This document shows positions 10,111 through 21,016 of a DNA stretch of 64,000 nucleotides, piece by piece. Origin of the DNA: Branchinecta lynchi. Lineage: Eukaryota; Arthropoda; Branchiopoda; Anostraca; Branchinectidae. The notes under the pieces are model-generated. The model was given only the letters and a program-made list of their open reading frames with translations. It was not told where the DNA came from and made no database searches. Position numbers and translations under genes: made by a program. Every line of letters begins with the position of its first letter. Position 1 is the stretch's first letter. The DNA lies in contig JAKZAP010000020.1 of NCBI GenBank assembly GCA_023053575.1, forward strand, positions 15,867,998 through 15,931,997. The letters are read 5' to 3'.

Positions 10111-10655
10111 GTTTAATCTAAAATTATTTCTGTAATATTTGTTTATTAAAATAAAGTATCCGCGTATTATCTGTTCATGTTTGAGAGGAAAAGTGGAACG
10201 TGAAGTCACATCGTTGAAATTCTGGTAACAATCATCGTAAATAATCATGGGCAGACAACATGACGATTTGGGAAATAACGAGTCCTACTCGAATCGTTTT
10301 CGAAGACGCTTCTTGTCAACAGCGGTACAAACAACTTTGTTGTTTTTTCCCGACTCATTGAAGATTTGTTTTCATGGGCTAATGGAATGAGAGTGTTTGT
10401 GCTGAAGAGGTCTATTCTTTAATTGGAAAGGATTGAACAAAAAATGTTTGCGGGCAGCCATTCCCATTCGTAATTGGGCTGGTGTAACTTCCTTCAGAAT
10501 CGGAACCCAAACCGCTTTTTGTCGACCTGAAATTCCAGCCACTTTCAATATCGTGAGAAATTGGTTGCGCAGCATATAGTGGAAAAATCGACGTGTTCGG
10601 TATTTCTGTGGCACTTGTTGCCCTCTGTTCGTAGGTATGTGTTTATTTATTACCT
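10111..10655. other. No feature recognised
   Basis: I see no gene or repeat boundary that I can support. The 80-codon open frame at 10372-10614 on the - strand has no family I recognise. Confidence 0.35.
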
Positions 10656-10663
10656 ATCACAGG

Positions 10664-10997
10664 CAGGGGCGTTACTAGCCAAAATGTTTTTTTTTTTGGG
10701 GGGGGGGTCAAGGAATTTACCGACTGGCTGGTAATTGTTACCGACTGTTTTTGCAAAAAATGACTGTTTTCAAGAAAAAATTTACGGTTCAGAAAATATC
10801 GATTGATTTTCAGAAAAAAATGACTGTTTTGACGAAAGATCGACTGATTTTTAGAAAAATCGACTGTTTTAATGAAAAAAATCAACTGTTTTGACGAAAA
10901 ATCCCGGTGCTTCGCGCCGACTCGGTTATTTTTTACCGACTGGCCGACAACATTGGGGGGGAGCCCCCCCTCCCCTCCCCCGGTCGTGACGCCCCTG
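10664..10997. mobile_element. hAT-type MITE with 8-bp TSD
   Basis: It begins CAGGGGCGTTACTAGCC and ends GGTCGTGACGCCCCTG, the classic CAGGGGCG hAT terminus. It is flanked by exact 8-bp duplications ATCACAGG (10656-10663 and 10998-11005). The inside consists of about six diverged AAAAATCGACTGTTTT units and G/C homopolymers near each end. A diverged relative without clear ends lies at 59690-59880. Confidence 0.88.
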
Positions 10998-11235
10998 ATC
11001 ACAGGTCTAGGCCCAAGGACCGAGTGTAAGTAAAAGCAAGAACAAATACGACCAAGAATCTCCGTCTCCCCATCTCGCTGATGCAATCGTGCGTAGTCGA
11101 CTAATGCAGCGTTTACGAATCCGATCTTGGTGACAAGATTATGATTACACGCAGAGAGAAAACAATAAATTCACTAGCCATTAAAACAAAATTTTTCGAG
11201 AGTATTTATGACATCAGTACTGATGACTGCTGCTC

Positions 11236-11427
11236 TCAAAAGCTAGCTAGACTTTTTTTTAGTCTTTTTACCAGCGCCGCCGACGATTTTCCTTTCAAGT
11301 AGACCGGAATTCCTTTCATCGTGAAAGGATTCTCGTCCCGCTGGATTTTTCTTCTAGTCGTCTTCACGAAGGGAATCTTTTTGAGTCGACCGGAATTCTT
11401 TTCTACTCGACGGAATTTCTTGTCCAT
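11236..11427 (-). CDS. Small Lys/Arg-rich ORF, unrecognised
   Basis: A 63-codon frame starts at an ATG (11427) and ends in TGA. It is strongly basic (MDKKFRRVEKNSGRLKKIPF.. ending VKRLKKSLASF). I do not recognise a family. It has no neighbours that support a gene, and the nucleotide sequence carries repeated GGAATTC.TTTC words that could create the bias by chance. A small basic protein or part of a larger spliced gene are both possible. Confidence 0.2.
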   Translation of the reverse strand: MDKKFRRVEKNSGRLKKIPFVKTTRRKIQRDENPFTMKGIPVYLKGKSSAALVKRLKKSLASF

Positions 11428-12203
11428 GTTAAACGCTACATAAAGTATGGTCAATTTCCAACCCGAGCTAGCGGAGGTGGAGGTTGATCAGAAGTAGTTA
11501 CCTCTACAGAGAAGGTGTAACTTCTCAGTGTAACCAAGAACAAATAAGAGCAAGAACAATAGTCTCTCGTCCATCCGCCGATCAACAATGTCCCGACAAA
11601 AATGAGCTTAGGTATAGCTAATACAGAGCCTTCTTGGACGCCCGTGTCTACTCGTTGGTCTCCGCCGTTACACACTAGAGTCATTTGCGAAGAAAACAAC
11701 GTAGCCACTATTGAGACGGATGTTCTGGCTTGTTCACACGGGAAGGAAACAGCGTTGATTTTGTTTGAGTAAACGCTCGGCGTCTGATTAGTGATGCGAA
11801 AAATAAAAGCGAACTTGACGATGGTTGTTCGTAATCGCTTTTGTTATACCATGAACAGCAATATGGACATTGAAATCCATTGTGAACTAAGAGTAGTTTA
11901 ATTAAGGCTTGCGAGGATTACTGAAATTACTGAAAAGGTAGAATAGCTTGGAACAGTCAAAATAATACCAGTAGGCGAGTGTATATTTTGTGTTTTTTCT
12001 TCTTTTTTCCCTTTTTTTCCGAAATGTATAATTGTATACATTCCGATTTAGTGACTTCGATTTCGATTCAGTAGTGAATTGAAAGACGAAAAGTTCACCT
12101 CAACATGGTCTATCTATGTCTTTTAGTCCACTACTTACAAATAATTCGATGTCAACGGCGTATTTTCCCGTCAAATAAAGTCTTTGGTTTTCGTAGATAG
12201 ACC
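11428..12203. other. No gene recognised
   Basis: It contains a short dispersed motif (CCAAGAACAAATAAGAGCAA at 11534) shared with the window start, and otherwise A/T-rich sequence up to the left end of the long-TIR transposon. Confidence 0.4.
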
Positions 12204-12629
12204 TAGTACAGTCAATCTAAATTAATTTTAGGGGTTACCTCAAACAAATTGCAAAAGTTTTGATTTTGGTATCATTCGAACCGGAAAAAAATTCTCTACA
12301 ACATATACAAAATCGGCCAAAATCGGTCGAGGCGAAATTGACATTTTTTCGTCTTTTCTTCTAAAATAACGACTTTAAAAAAAAATAACTTAGAAAACTT
12401 AAAAAGTCGGTGATAGGAAAATCTGGTACGTAGATCACGAATATGGACTCGGTTCTTTGTTTTGACCATCCCTGAGCCGTTTGCCCCCCCCCCTCCCCAC
12501 ACACACGCGCGACGTAAAGCGTGCATTAATATACGTTGGATATTACACGAAGTCGGATCCACGCAGAGAAAATGTACACTTCTTATGCCGAAATGCCAGG
12601 AAAAAGTCGTGTCCTAGTATCTTGCATAT

Positions 12630-12660
12630 TCCTGCCCCCCCCCCCCCCCCCCCCCCCACG
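12630..12660. repeat. Poly-C tract
   Basis: A run of about 25 C, with a shorter C-rich stretch at 12481-12500, lies between the left TIR and the gene. A matching G-rich stretch lies at 15240-15260. Confidence 0.9.
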
Positions 12661-12689
12661 TACACCCAATCAAATAAATGGTTTTGCAC

Positions 12690-14961
12690 ACATCTCGAAA
12701 TTGTCCTGGAAGTAATGGATGGACGAGCTTCTCTTGATCATATCTCCCAGTCTTCAAGTCTCATGAAGGTCAAAACTTCTCTGTCGGCTCTTAAATCAGC
12801 GCGAAGTCACGAGAATCGAACAAGAAAACTGTAGATCCAGTACATGGACATGGTTGCCATTCTTCGAAATTTCCTCAGAGCTGAACGTACAGGTCAATGG
12901 AATCTTCATTTGCAAACAGTTTCCGACATGCTCCCTTACCTCGCAGCAGCTGGTCACAACAACTACACGAAGTCGGCGATGCTGTACCTGCAGCAGATGA
13001 ACAGACTTGAACATACAAGCCCAACACTTTTCCAGTCTTTTGAAAAAGGCTTGCACGTTGTAAGAAGATCGGACAGATTTTGGGCCGGTTTATCTATAGA
13101 TTTGGTCATAGAACAAGAATTGATGAGAAGTCTGAAAACGGCAACCGGATTGACTAGAGGTAGAGGAATGACGGAAGTACAGAGACTTCAGTGGGTAATG
13201 GGATGTCCAGCATGTGCTCACGTTAATCTTCTGATGCAAGAACTGACGGATGTTTCGTATCACACAAGCGACCAGCACAAAGAGTCTGGTCTTTCAAGGC
13301 AGCAGAGGGACTGGAAAGACACACAAATAGTTATTGACTTTGTCGAGCAGTCGTCTCCTTTCGAGGGTGATCCGCTATCGCTTCGAAGCCTTGCTACTGG
13401 CATGACTGCTGCAGAAAACGTGAACGCCGACAAAGCAGTGGAAGTCGGGAAGAAGATTCTTGACGGAATGGTAGGGAAATCGCTGAAGGAGCATTCGTTG
13501 AAACGGAAGGATCAGGCAGTCCTTATGACGGCGAAGCAAAAAATGGAGGAGAAATCCACCGTTTAGACCCTTCATTGCTGTTTCAGCGTCTTCTAACTGT
13601 ATCCAAAAGACTGAATATGGACGAGGAATCTTAATTTAAATATGAGCTTTGCTCCTATCCTGCGTCGCTTTTTGACGATTCTGGCACGTTCCGAAAGCCA
13701 AATAAACCAGAGCTGGCAAAAGCTATCAAGCGTCTTTCAGAAATTGATACTATTGGGAAAAGCTTAGTCTGACTTGCACCTACGTCTTAGAGCTTATTGT
13801 GCTTACGGGCACTTTGCTTCACAGGATTCCCTGGGCGAAGAAAGAAACATATTCGGAGATCTTAGACCGATACTGGAACTACATTTCGGCCATATATCCA
13901 GACGCCATTATTGTCTTTGATGGCTACGACCTCGCTGCTTCGACGAAAGATATGACTCATCTAAAGCGAAACCGTGTCACTAGACGGGAAGTACTGTTTA
14001 GCCCAGAAATGAGACTGACCACCAAAAAAGAGGAATTTATTTCGTGCAAAAGAATAAAGCCCGTTTCGTCAATGTACTTTCTGATTATTTACGAGGCAAA
14101 GGTCTGAGAACCATCCAAGCTAAAGCTGATGCTGACTTGCTTATTGTGCTTACAGCGGTTGAGTGTTCGAAGACTTGGGATACTGTAGTTATCGGTGACG
14201 ATACCGACTTGTTGGTGTTGATACTTTATCATTGTAGTCCTGAGCACCACAAGGTCTACCTGCACAGTGAGCCTAATGCAACCACTTCAGGCGCAACTTG
14301 GGACATCGAAGCCATTGTTAAGAAGATTGGGACTGAAACCTGCAAACTGCTTCCTTTTGCTCACGCAATTCTTGGCTGCGACACAACTTCCCGTCTACAT
14401 GGACTTGTCAAAGGGATTGCGCTTAAACGGCTGAGAGACAACTAACAGTTTAGGGAAAATGCTTCAGCGTTTTCTCGAATTGGTGCTTCGAAAGAAGAGA
14501 TTAAAGCAGCGGGAGAGGCTGCACTTTCTATATTGTACGGCGGTAAATCTACTGACAATCTTGACAGTTTCCGGCACCGAGTCTTTCAGCAGAAAGTAGC
14601 AACGTCTACAACTTTCGTCCATCCCCAAGATCTACCTCCTACCTCAGCAGCAGCGAAATTTCACTGTTTCCGAACCTATGTTCAAGTACAAGATTGGGTC
14701 GGGCTTCAGAGCACTGCCCTTGATCCTGAGAATTGGGGATGGAAACTCCAGAACGGCATGCTGTACCCTATCCTCACGGATCTTCCAGTGGCACCAAAGA
14801 AAATTCTCACAGTCGTGAAGTGTGGTTGTAAGGGATCCTATGATAGTGACCGGTGCAGCTGTCATCGAAATGGCATCGAATGCAACATTGCTTGCAAATC
14901 TTGCAAAGGAACTAGTTGCTCTAATGCTCAGGTCCAAATCGAAGATGAAGAAGACATGTGA
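12690..14961 (+). pseudogene. Degenerate PIN/FEN-like nuclease with CXC cysteine cluster
   Basis: One ancestral coding region can be followed through three frames. An N-terminal helical region (12690-13566) includes IQYMDMVAILRNFLRAERTG, HVVRRSDRFWAGLS and GLTRGRGMTEVQRLQWVMG. Next comes LLFQRLL..KYELCSYPASLFD (13548-13740). A nuclease-like part follows with VFDGYDLAASTKD..THLKR (about 13913-13970), KADADLLIVLTA (14122), VIGDDTDLLVL (14191) and AILGCDTTSRLHG (14364). The C-terminus is Cys-rich (14821-14925, CGCKG..CSCHRNG..C..C..C). The acidic spacing resembles PIN/FEN-XPG nucleases, and the C-terminus resembles tesmin/TSO1 CXC clusters. I recall large families of uncharacterised invertebrate proteins with these motifs. 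Lesions: TAG 12832 (where the family has Trp), frameshift near 13545, TAA 13633, stop plus shift near 13767, shift near 14042, TAA 14443. The role (transposase, cargo or host-derived) is inferred, not known. Confidence 0.65.
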
Positions 14962-15845
14962 TTAATTAAATAAAATGTGATGAACCTCTAATCCCTTTGC
15001 AATTTCAAATTACCTGTGATTTTTTGTTCAGATTAAAATCAATGATTTACCTAGTTGTGAGAAGTTGCTTATTGGATTCTAAGAATTTGGGGTGGTCACG
15101 TTTAGGGTGGAGGGTAGTGGTGGGGGGTGGGGTAAATTGACGTGCACGACTTCTTCTCTGCATTAGTAGTCCAGTTTTTTTCTGTAGGGATTCATCCTCG
15201 CGTAATGTTGTTCTCAGACCTATATCGACGCTTGATTTATGGGCGGGAGGGGGGGGGGAACTGAACATGAGCGTTCAAAACAAAAACAAAGTGCATATTT
15301 GTGATCTACGTACCATATTTACCTATTACCGATTTTCTATACGTGCAAATTAAGTTGTTTTTTAAAAGTTGTCATTTTAGAAAAAAAGACGAAAAACGGT
15401 CAATTTCGCCTCGTCCGATTTTGGCCGATTTTTTATATGTTGTAGAGAATTTTTTTCCGGTTCGAATGGTACCAAAATCAAAACTTTTGCAATTTGTTTG
15501 AGGTTAAACCTTAGATTGACTGTACTAACCTTGCCATATGGGTTCTTTCAAATTCAAATTCAAATTCACTTTATTAATCCAAAAATTCTTCATTGCGAAA
15601 AATAGCATAGGAAAACGTCAACAAAATTTCACTAACGTACAAGTACATACTATACTAAAAACTTCATGCAATATACAATTTTGGTACAATTTTGGCTAAT
15701 ATTATATACAATTTGTTTCTGTTACAATAATATTCAATCATCGGGTCAAAAACTTATGACTACGTGTAGAAACAACACAATGAAATCACTATTAATAAAA
15801 CAAATATAAACTTGGTCACAACTGATAAAAATAACAACAATATAA

Positions 15846-18023
15846 TCAAACAGAGTTAAAATGGCGAATAAAATATGGCGCAAAAGATTTCAGATATCGC
15901 TCAGATGATTGAGATGGAGGGAGCTTGAGCTGGGGTCTACTAGCAAGTTTAGCCGCTCTTCTTGTTGCCCTTACGTCTTCCCGTTCTATGAAATCCGGTA
16001 GTATGTCCCTGTGATCATCGGAGTTTAGTAATTTTTTCCCGAAATTCATGACTAGTTCGTGACGTCTTTCCTTTAACGTTTGTAGTTTTAGGACTTCGAG
16101 GCTTGCCTGGTACTCGACGTACTCGTTTCCCATGATAATTTTGCAGGCACGTTTTTGTATATTTTCGATTCGGTCACTCTGATCGACAGTAAGGGCACTA
16201 TGCCAAACAGGACAAGCGTATTCGACACTTGGTCTCACATATGTTTTAAAGCATGTTAGTAGTGTGTTTCTCTTGAGGCCAAACCTTCTCAGGTACGAAA
16301 ATGACTTGAGTAAACCTGCTGCTTTGGACTCGATGCTGGCAACATGGGTACTCCATCTCAGGTCATCGTCGAAATGAACACCTAGGATTTTTACGGAGCT
16401 TGTGCACTGCAGGTAATCAGTAGGAAGGTCAGGTACGTCTTGCTTGAGGAAAGTGACACAGAAGAGGGTGCTTTTTTCTTCACTAACTGCAAGTTTTACT
16501 TCATTGGCTTCATCCTTGAGCTGTGTGAGAAGGGCCTTAACCGGTTCGACAGGGTTGTTGTCAGAGAGGAGGCGGAGCAGGGACATCGAGAGACCGTCTG
16601 CGAATTTGTACCGTGTTCTCAACTCTCGCATGAGTCTGTTTATGACCAATAAGAAGGCCAGGGGACCAATTTTGGACCCTTGAGCGGCTCCGCAGGAGAT
16701 TCCAAGAAGTTCAGAAGTGTCACTTTCCTCGAGCTGCACGCATTGCAGTCTTTCAGAGAGAAAGCTTGCCAGCATTCTGACAGCGATTTTCCGGGCTCCC
16801 ATGTCGATTGCCTCTTTGATGACAGTTTTGTGATCCAGGTAATCAAAAGCTTTTACAAAGTCGGCTATGATACAGTCAACGTACGCCCCCTGCTTTTCCA
16901 GATGTTCAAGCATATCTTGCAGAAAGCGCACAAGGTAATGTACTGTGCTGCAACCGGGTCGGAACCCATATTGTCGAGGGTCTAATTTGCTTTTAATGTC
17001 TTCGTAAAGCCATTCGTAAATAATACTTTCGAACACCTTGGAAAATGTGGAGGTTTTTGAGATGGGTCTGAGCTCACTTACTGATTTGGGTGAGGTTTTT
17101 TTTGGTATCGGGGTTATAAAAGCGGTTTTGAATCTTCTGGGAAAAACTCCTTGAAGAAGGCACTGATTTACCAGAGAAGTGAATGGTGCGGATAGCTCGG
17201 ATGAACAAAGTTTGATTACCTTTATAGAAGGTTCGCCTGGAAACGAAGCCTTGTTTTGGTCAAGTTTGGAAAATGCCTTCTTTATATCCTCAACTTCGAT
17301 CACAGGAATTTCGTCTGAGGTTGGCGTCTCGGGAAGTACGGCAAGGCCTGGGTACTTGCGGCATATTTCGGCAAAATGTAAGTTGATTGAGTCCGCTGAC
17401 AATTTTACCCCCTCGCTGTCGGTCAGTATCAGTGGTTTTCTGTTTTTGCCCATGAGTTTCTGAACCTCCCCATGAAATTTCTTCGGGTCCAGATCAGTCA
17501 GTTTTTTCTCAGTTTTTCTCCCGTGTTCGTGTCTGCATTTCTTAATTTTCCTTAGCTTTTTCGCTTTGGTCGTATCGCCACCAATATGTTTGCTGTCACG
17601 TTCTCGAATGAGTGTTTTAATTTCCTCTGATATCCATGGCTTGAGATTCGACTTTACGTATTTTGTTTTGATTTGAAAATGTTCTTCGAAGAGAGCGTTC
17701 AGCTGGTCACAAAATACGTTTGCCATCTGCTCTGCGTCACTAAGTCTGTACAGATAACTCCAGTTGTGAGACGCGAGGGTAAGTTTGAATGACTGTACGG
17801 CCAGATCACTGTAAGAACGGTAAGTGATTTTCCTTTGCTCCTGAGCGGGTAATGAGACTTTTGGTTTCCAAATTATTGTCAGATGGTCGCTCATTCCTAT
17901 CGCCGCAGTGGTTTCGGGATCACTGTAATAGTCCTGTAAAGTTGTAAAGATGAGATCAAGTGTTTTTTTCTCTCTAGTTGGGACCTTCACCACTTGGTGC
18001 AGTTGGAGCGTTTCTTCGATCCA
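15846..18023 (-). pseudogene. LINE ORF2, C-terminal part: EN end plus reverse transcriptase
   Basis: This 715-codon open stretch continues the frame of the upstream endonuclease segment after one in-frame TGA (18022-18024). It starts with the endonuclease C-terminus (VPTREKKTLDLIFT.., GMSDHLTI). The reverse transcriptase follows: FITPIPKK, LRPIS, FRPGCST, ADFVKAFDYLDH, then the catalytic box. That box reads KFADGLS where family members have F/Y-x-D-D: the second Asp codon is GGT (16593-16595), a loss of a metal-binding residue. A thumb/connection region and a basic C-terminus follow (RATRRAAKLASRPQLKLP). The coding frame is otherwise intact. It cannot be an active copy because of these two lesions. 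Confidence 0.85.
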
Positions 18024-19277
18024 TCACACCTTGATGTCGTTGAAATCACCACACAATATGATACCCGCAAGGGGATATTTACTCCGAAAGTGGTCGATGC
18101 AGAATTGTAAATAGGTGACGAGCTTTTTGCGAAATGGTCCCTTTGGTGGGTAATAGACTACTCCGACGATTAGGGATGAAACGCACTTAGGTAGAGATTT
18201 AGGTCTTGCCCATAACCATAAGACTTCTATGTCTTTGTCTCTAGGTATTGGTGATTCAAGCAGACGATTTGTTATCGTGGTGCGGCAAATGACTGCTACA
18301 CCACCACCATGGCTTACAGCAGTATTGTCATTGGTCATGCGTGGGAGGAGATAGCTGGTGTATCCATCAAACGAAAGAATATTCGAATTCACAAGCCAAG
18401 TTTCGGTGATGCATGCAATATCTACCCGATGCTGCTGGAACAGGACGTCAAGCTCTTCAATTTTGTTGGTGACAGAGCGTACATTTGAAAGAAACAGTTT
18501 TGGAAATACAATCCCTTTATCTACAGTGCCTTTAAGTTCGGACATAGTTTGCACGTCCTTCTTTCTATCTTTTCTTGCATTTTGGTTCCGTTGTGGTATA
18601 TGTCTTGGTGTAGTGTTTAACAAAGTAGTGGTAGTAGAGGTGCATATCTGTTTGTGGAGAACGGCTGGAATGGCGGGTGCGGCATCCACTGTCCCGGGTA
18701 TTGTTTTGTCTGGCGGTCTGACATTTTTTCGGGCCGTAATCCAGAGGGTGTGGTCAACTGGAACGAGAGTCTGCTCGGTGATTCGTCGGGAGTGGTACGT
18801 GGGATCTGATGCACCGGTGAGTCCTTGCGTTCTTGAGGAAGGCGGAGGTGTGTCTCTGTGGCTTTGTAGCAAGATCTGTAGAAAATTGCCTACACTTCGG
18901 TTTCCAGTGCTATCAGGCTTGCAAATCGGTTCGAGGGTACTAGTGTTGTTTGTTGACCAGCTGGAAGAGTAGCGGTGACTTTGATTGTTGGTGGTGGAAT
19001 CCAGATTTTGGGATTCCCTACAGGTAAGGTCCGTGGTAGTATTTGGACAGATGGGGAGTGGGCTGGTGGTACTGCAGACATTTGAGGAAACGGTTGGATT
19101 GCAGGGGGGTAAACTGGGAGTTTGGGAGTTCCTGTACTCGTCTTGCCACTCCTGTAGAAGATTCGCGACTTTCGTGGATTCTCTGTCTGGTGGTTTACTG
19201 TCGTTTGTACTGTAGATCGTATTTCTGGGGGATGATTGGTTTGTTGTTGGCGGTTTGAGTTTTTTGGAACGGAGCAT
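18022..19277 (-). pseudogene. LINE ORF2, N-terminal part: linker and AP-like endonuclease
   Basis: It starts at an ATG (19277) that lies inside ORF1 in the -1 frame. The first 250 or so residues are Pro/Ser/Thr-rich linker without a domain I recognise. The rest is an exonuclease-endonuclease-phosphatase fold: LFLSNVRSVTNKIEELD, ACITETWL (catalytic Glu), GGGVAVICR, and IILCGDFND (catalytic Asp/Asn). The frame ends at TGA 18022-18024 directly after GDFNDIKV, then continues open (WIEETLQ) into the RT part. Its function was nicking of target DNA for target-primed reverse transcription. Confidence 0.82.
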
Positions 19278-19552
19278 GTTGCTGTGTGGAATTTATTGCA
19301 CTTTATCGCACTGCAACTACCGAGTTCATTCTTCTCGCACTTCGCGGGATGCAAAAAACGGCATTGTTTACCTCTTTTACAACCATCGGGTTTAAGGTGG
19401 AAAAAGCAGACGGCTGTTCTGTTAGCAGGGTGAATGAAACGGCAATTGTCACCATTTCGGCAGTGACCCTTAGCGAAGTAACGGCAACTTTCTGGCTGGA
19501 GAATCGGGGTAGAGATTTGGACCTGCAGGGAGGCTGACGAAGCCTCCCACAC
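18890..19552 (-). CDS. LINE ORF1 with three CCCH zinc fingers
   Basis: A 220-codon frame, open further upstream into the neighbouring repeat. Three CCCH fingers occupy about residues 23-95: C-x7-C-x5-C-x3-H (CRYFAKGHCRNGDNCRFIH), C-x8-C-x5-C-x3-H (CFFHLKPDGCKRGKQCRFLH) and C-x7-C-x4-C-x3-H (CEKNELGSCSAIKCNKFH). A Pro/Thr/Ser-rich tail follows. CCCH fingers usually bind RNA, so an RNA-binding role for the retrotransposon particle is likely. The last 388 bp overlap ORF2 in the -1 frame. A canonical slippery heptamer A-AAA-AAC lies in zero frame at 19259-19265. The true start is missing because of 5' truncation. Confidence 0.75.
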   Translation of the reverse strand: MWEASSASLQVQISTPILQPESCRYFAKGHCRNGDNCRFIHPANRTAVCFFHLKPDGCKRGKQCRFLHPAKCEKNELGSCSAIKCNKFHTATCSVPKNSNRQQQTNHPPEIRSTVQTTVNHQTENPRKSRIFYRSGKTSTGTPKLPVYPPAIQPFPQMSAVPPAHSPSVQILPRTLPVGNPKIWIPPPTIKVTATLPAGQQTTLVPSNRFASLIALETEV

Positions 19553-20879
19553 TATGGGAGGAGTTGGTGAGGGGGAGGGGGTCTGGATTTCTGATTATCC
19601 GGGAGTTCGGTACTTCCAGATGTACTAGGACGATGCAACTGGGCTGGCACATCAGGGACTTGAACAAACTGACTTAACAATAATCGTATGGATGATTCGA
19701 TCATCATGGAGGGAGTGGAGGGATGGGGTGTCCGGAATCTTGAGGTTTTATAACTCTTGAACGGTTGATCGGATCTTAATGAAACTTGGTATTTGGAAAG
19801 ACCCCGTGTCTCAGACGATTCAAATACAATCCGGACCGGATCTGGTGACTTCGGGGGGAGTTTGAGAGGGGAACCGGAAATCATGGGAAACGCCTGGAGT
19901 GGAGGGGTCAAGATGAAACTTGGTGGGAAGAGCAAGCACAATTCCTAGATACACCATTGAAATAATAACAGGACCGGATTCGGACACTATGGGGGAGTTT
20001 CGGGGGGGGGGGGGGGGGGGGGGTCCGGATTTCTGATTTTCCGTGAGTTCGGTACTTCCTGATGTACTAGGGCGATGCAACTGGGCTGGCTATCATGGAC
20101 TAAAACAAACTGACCTGGCAATAGCAATCTGCATGATCCGATCATCGTGCAGGAGTGGAGGGATTGGGAATCTGGAATCTTGTGGCATTCATAATTGTCA
20201 AACGGGAGATCGGATTTGAATTAAACTTGGCAAGTAGAAAGAGGTGTCGTCTCAGATGTTCCATGTCAAGCCAAGACCGGATCTGATACGTGTTGGGGGG
20301 GGGGGGGGGGGGGTGAAGAGGGACGCCGGAGTATTCGTGAAAAATGCCTAGCGCCGACGGATCGGGATGGAATTTGGGGGGAAGAACAAAGCTGTAAATA
20401 GATTCTTGATAGAACTTTATCATATCGGTGCTTTTTAGGGTGAGTCAGAGGGGTTTTCCGGGAATTTCGGTGATCGCAAGCTAGGGTACTTCTAGATATG
20501 CTAAGGACAATGAAACTAGGCAGGCATATTAGCGACCAGACTAAATAGAATTAAAGACCTGAATTTCTGTTCCTGGATCCGGCCATTTTGGGGGAAGAGG
20601 GAGAATCCAGAAATTACTGAACGGGTGGTCCGATTCGAGTGAAACCTTATGGGTGATAAGAACTAACGAGATAAATATGCAAAATATGTCTCCGAACCAC
20701 ATGCGGCATTGGCTGCGGTAGCTGAAGAGGGGGGGGGGGGTGAACTTTGTGAAATGGTCAAAAACCAAACGAATGGGCCGACTGGGATGCAAGTTGGACA
20801 GTACCGAGTTTCTGCTGCCTAGTGTGTTATTTGGCGTCCGGACTGGATCCGGCAACAGTTAAGGATTAGGATCAGGCAG

Positions 20880-21010
20880 AAACTGTAAATATTCCTTCCG
20901 CCCAAGCTGACTGCGAATCATATTTGACGGTGCAAAACGGATAAGTCAGTTACATTTTATTAGAGCTATATTTAGGCCCATCTTGGCAAGGGTCCACTTC
21001 AGGCTCAAGC
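20880..21010. repeat. Dispersed repeat S, copy 2
   Basis: CCCAAGCTGACTGCGAATCA, TTTGACGGTGCAAAACGG, ATTTTATTAGAGCTATATTT and CATCTTGGCAAGGGTCC match the other S copies. It is inserted in, or fused to, family 1 sequence. Confidence 0.6.
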
Positions 21011-21016
21011 CGCTCA

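Larger units (their letters stand above)
12204..15527 (+). mobile_element. Long-TIR DNA transposon carrying a PIN-CXC gene
   Basis: The 3.3-kb element has long terminal inverted repeats: left 12204-12443, right 15302-15527. Both start TAGTACAGTCAATCTAA and share TCAAACAAATTGCAAAAG, TTTTGATTTTGGTA, GAACCGG, CAAAATCGG.CGAGGCG and GTACGTAGATCAC. Each end is flanked by ACC (12201-12203, 15528-15530), a possible 3-bp duplication. The only recognisable coding sequence inside is the degenerate gene at 12690-14961. No DDE transposase is visible. The TIRs differ by point changes and small indels, so the insertion is not recent. Confidence 0.75.
15546..19548 (-). mobile_element. CR1/L2-like LINE (5'-truncated)
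   Basis: A non-LTR retrotransposon on the - strand: ORF1 with CCCH fingers, overlapping ORF2 (endonuclease then reverse transcriptase), a roughly 300-bp A/T-rich 3' UTR, and a (GAATTT)n tail at 15546-15570. The 5' end abuts family 1 sequence at about 19549, within ORF1 and without an obvious start codon, so the copy appears 5'-truncated. I assign it to the CR1/L2 part of the Jockey superfamily from the EN-RT order and RT motifs; a phylogeny could move it. Confidence 0.8.

Noticed and set aside
12481..12689. Upstream part of the open frame before the PIN-CXC gene
   Set aside because: It consists of translated poly-C and TIR-adjacent sequence. Similarity to the protein family begins only at about 12690.
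15528..15545. CCTTGCCATATG next to the LINE tail as a family 1 beta terminus
   Set aside because: The match to CCTTGCAAGTGCCATATG needs a deletion of several bases and lacks the following CTCTTGTT; too short to claim.
16440..17463. Forward-strand open frames across the LINE
   Set aside because: Antisense shadows of the reverse transcriptase on the - strand.
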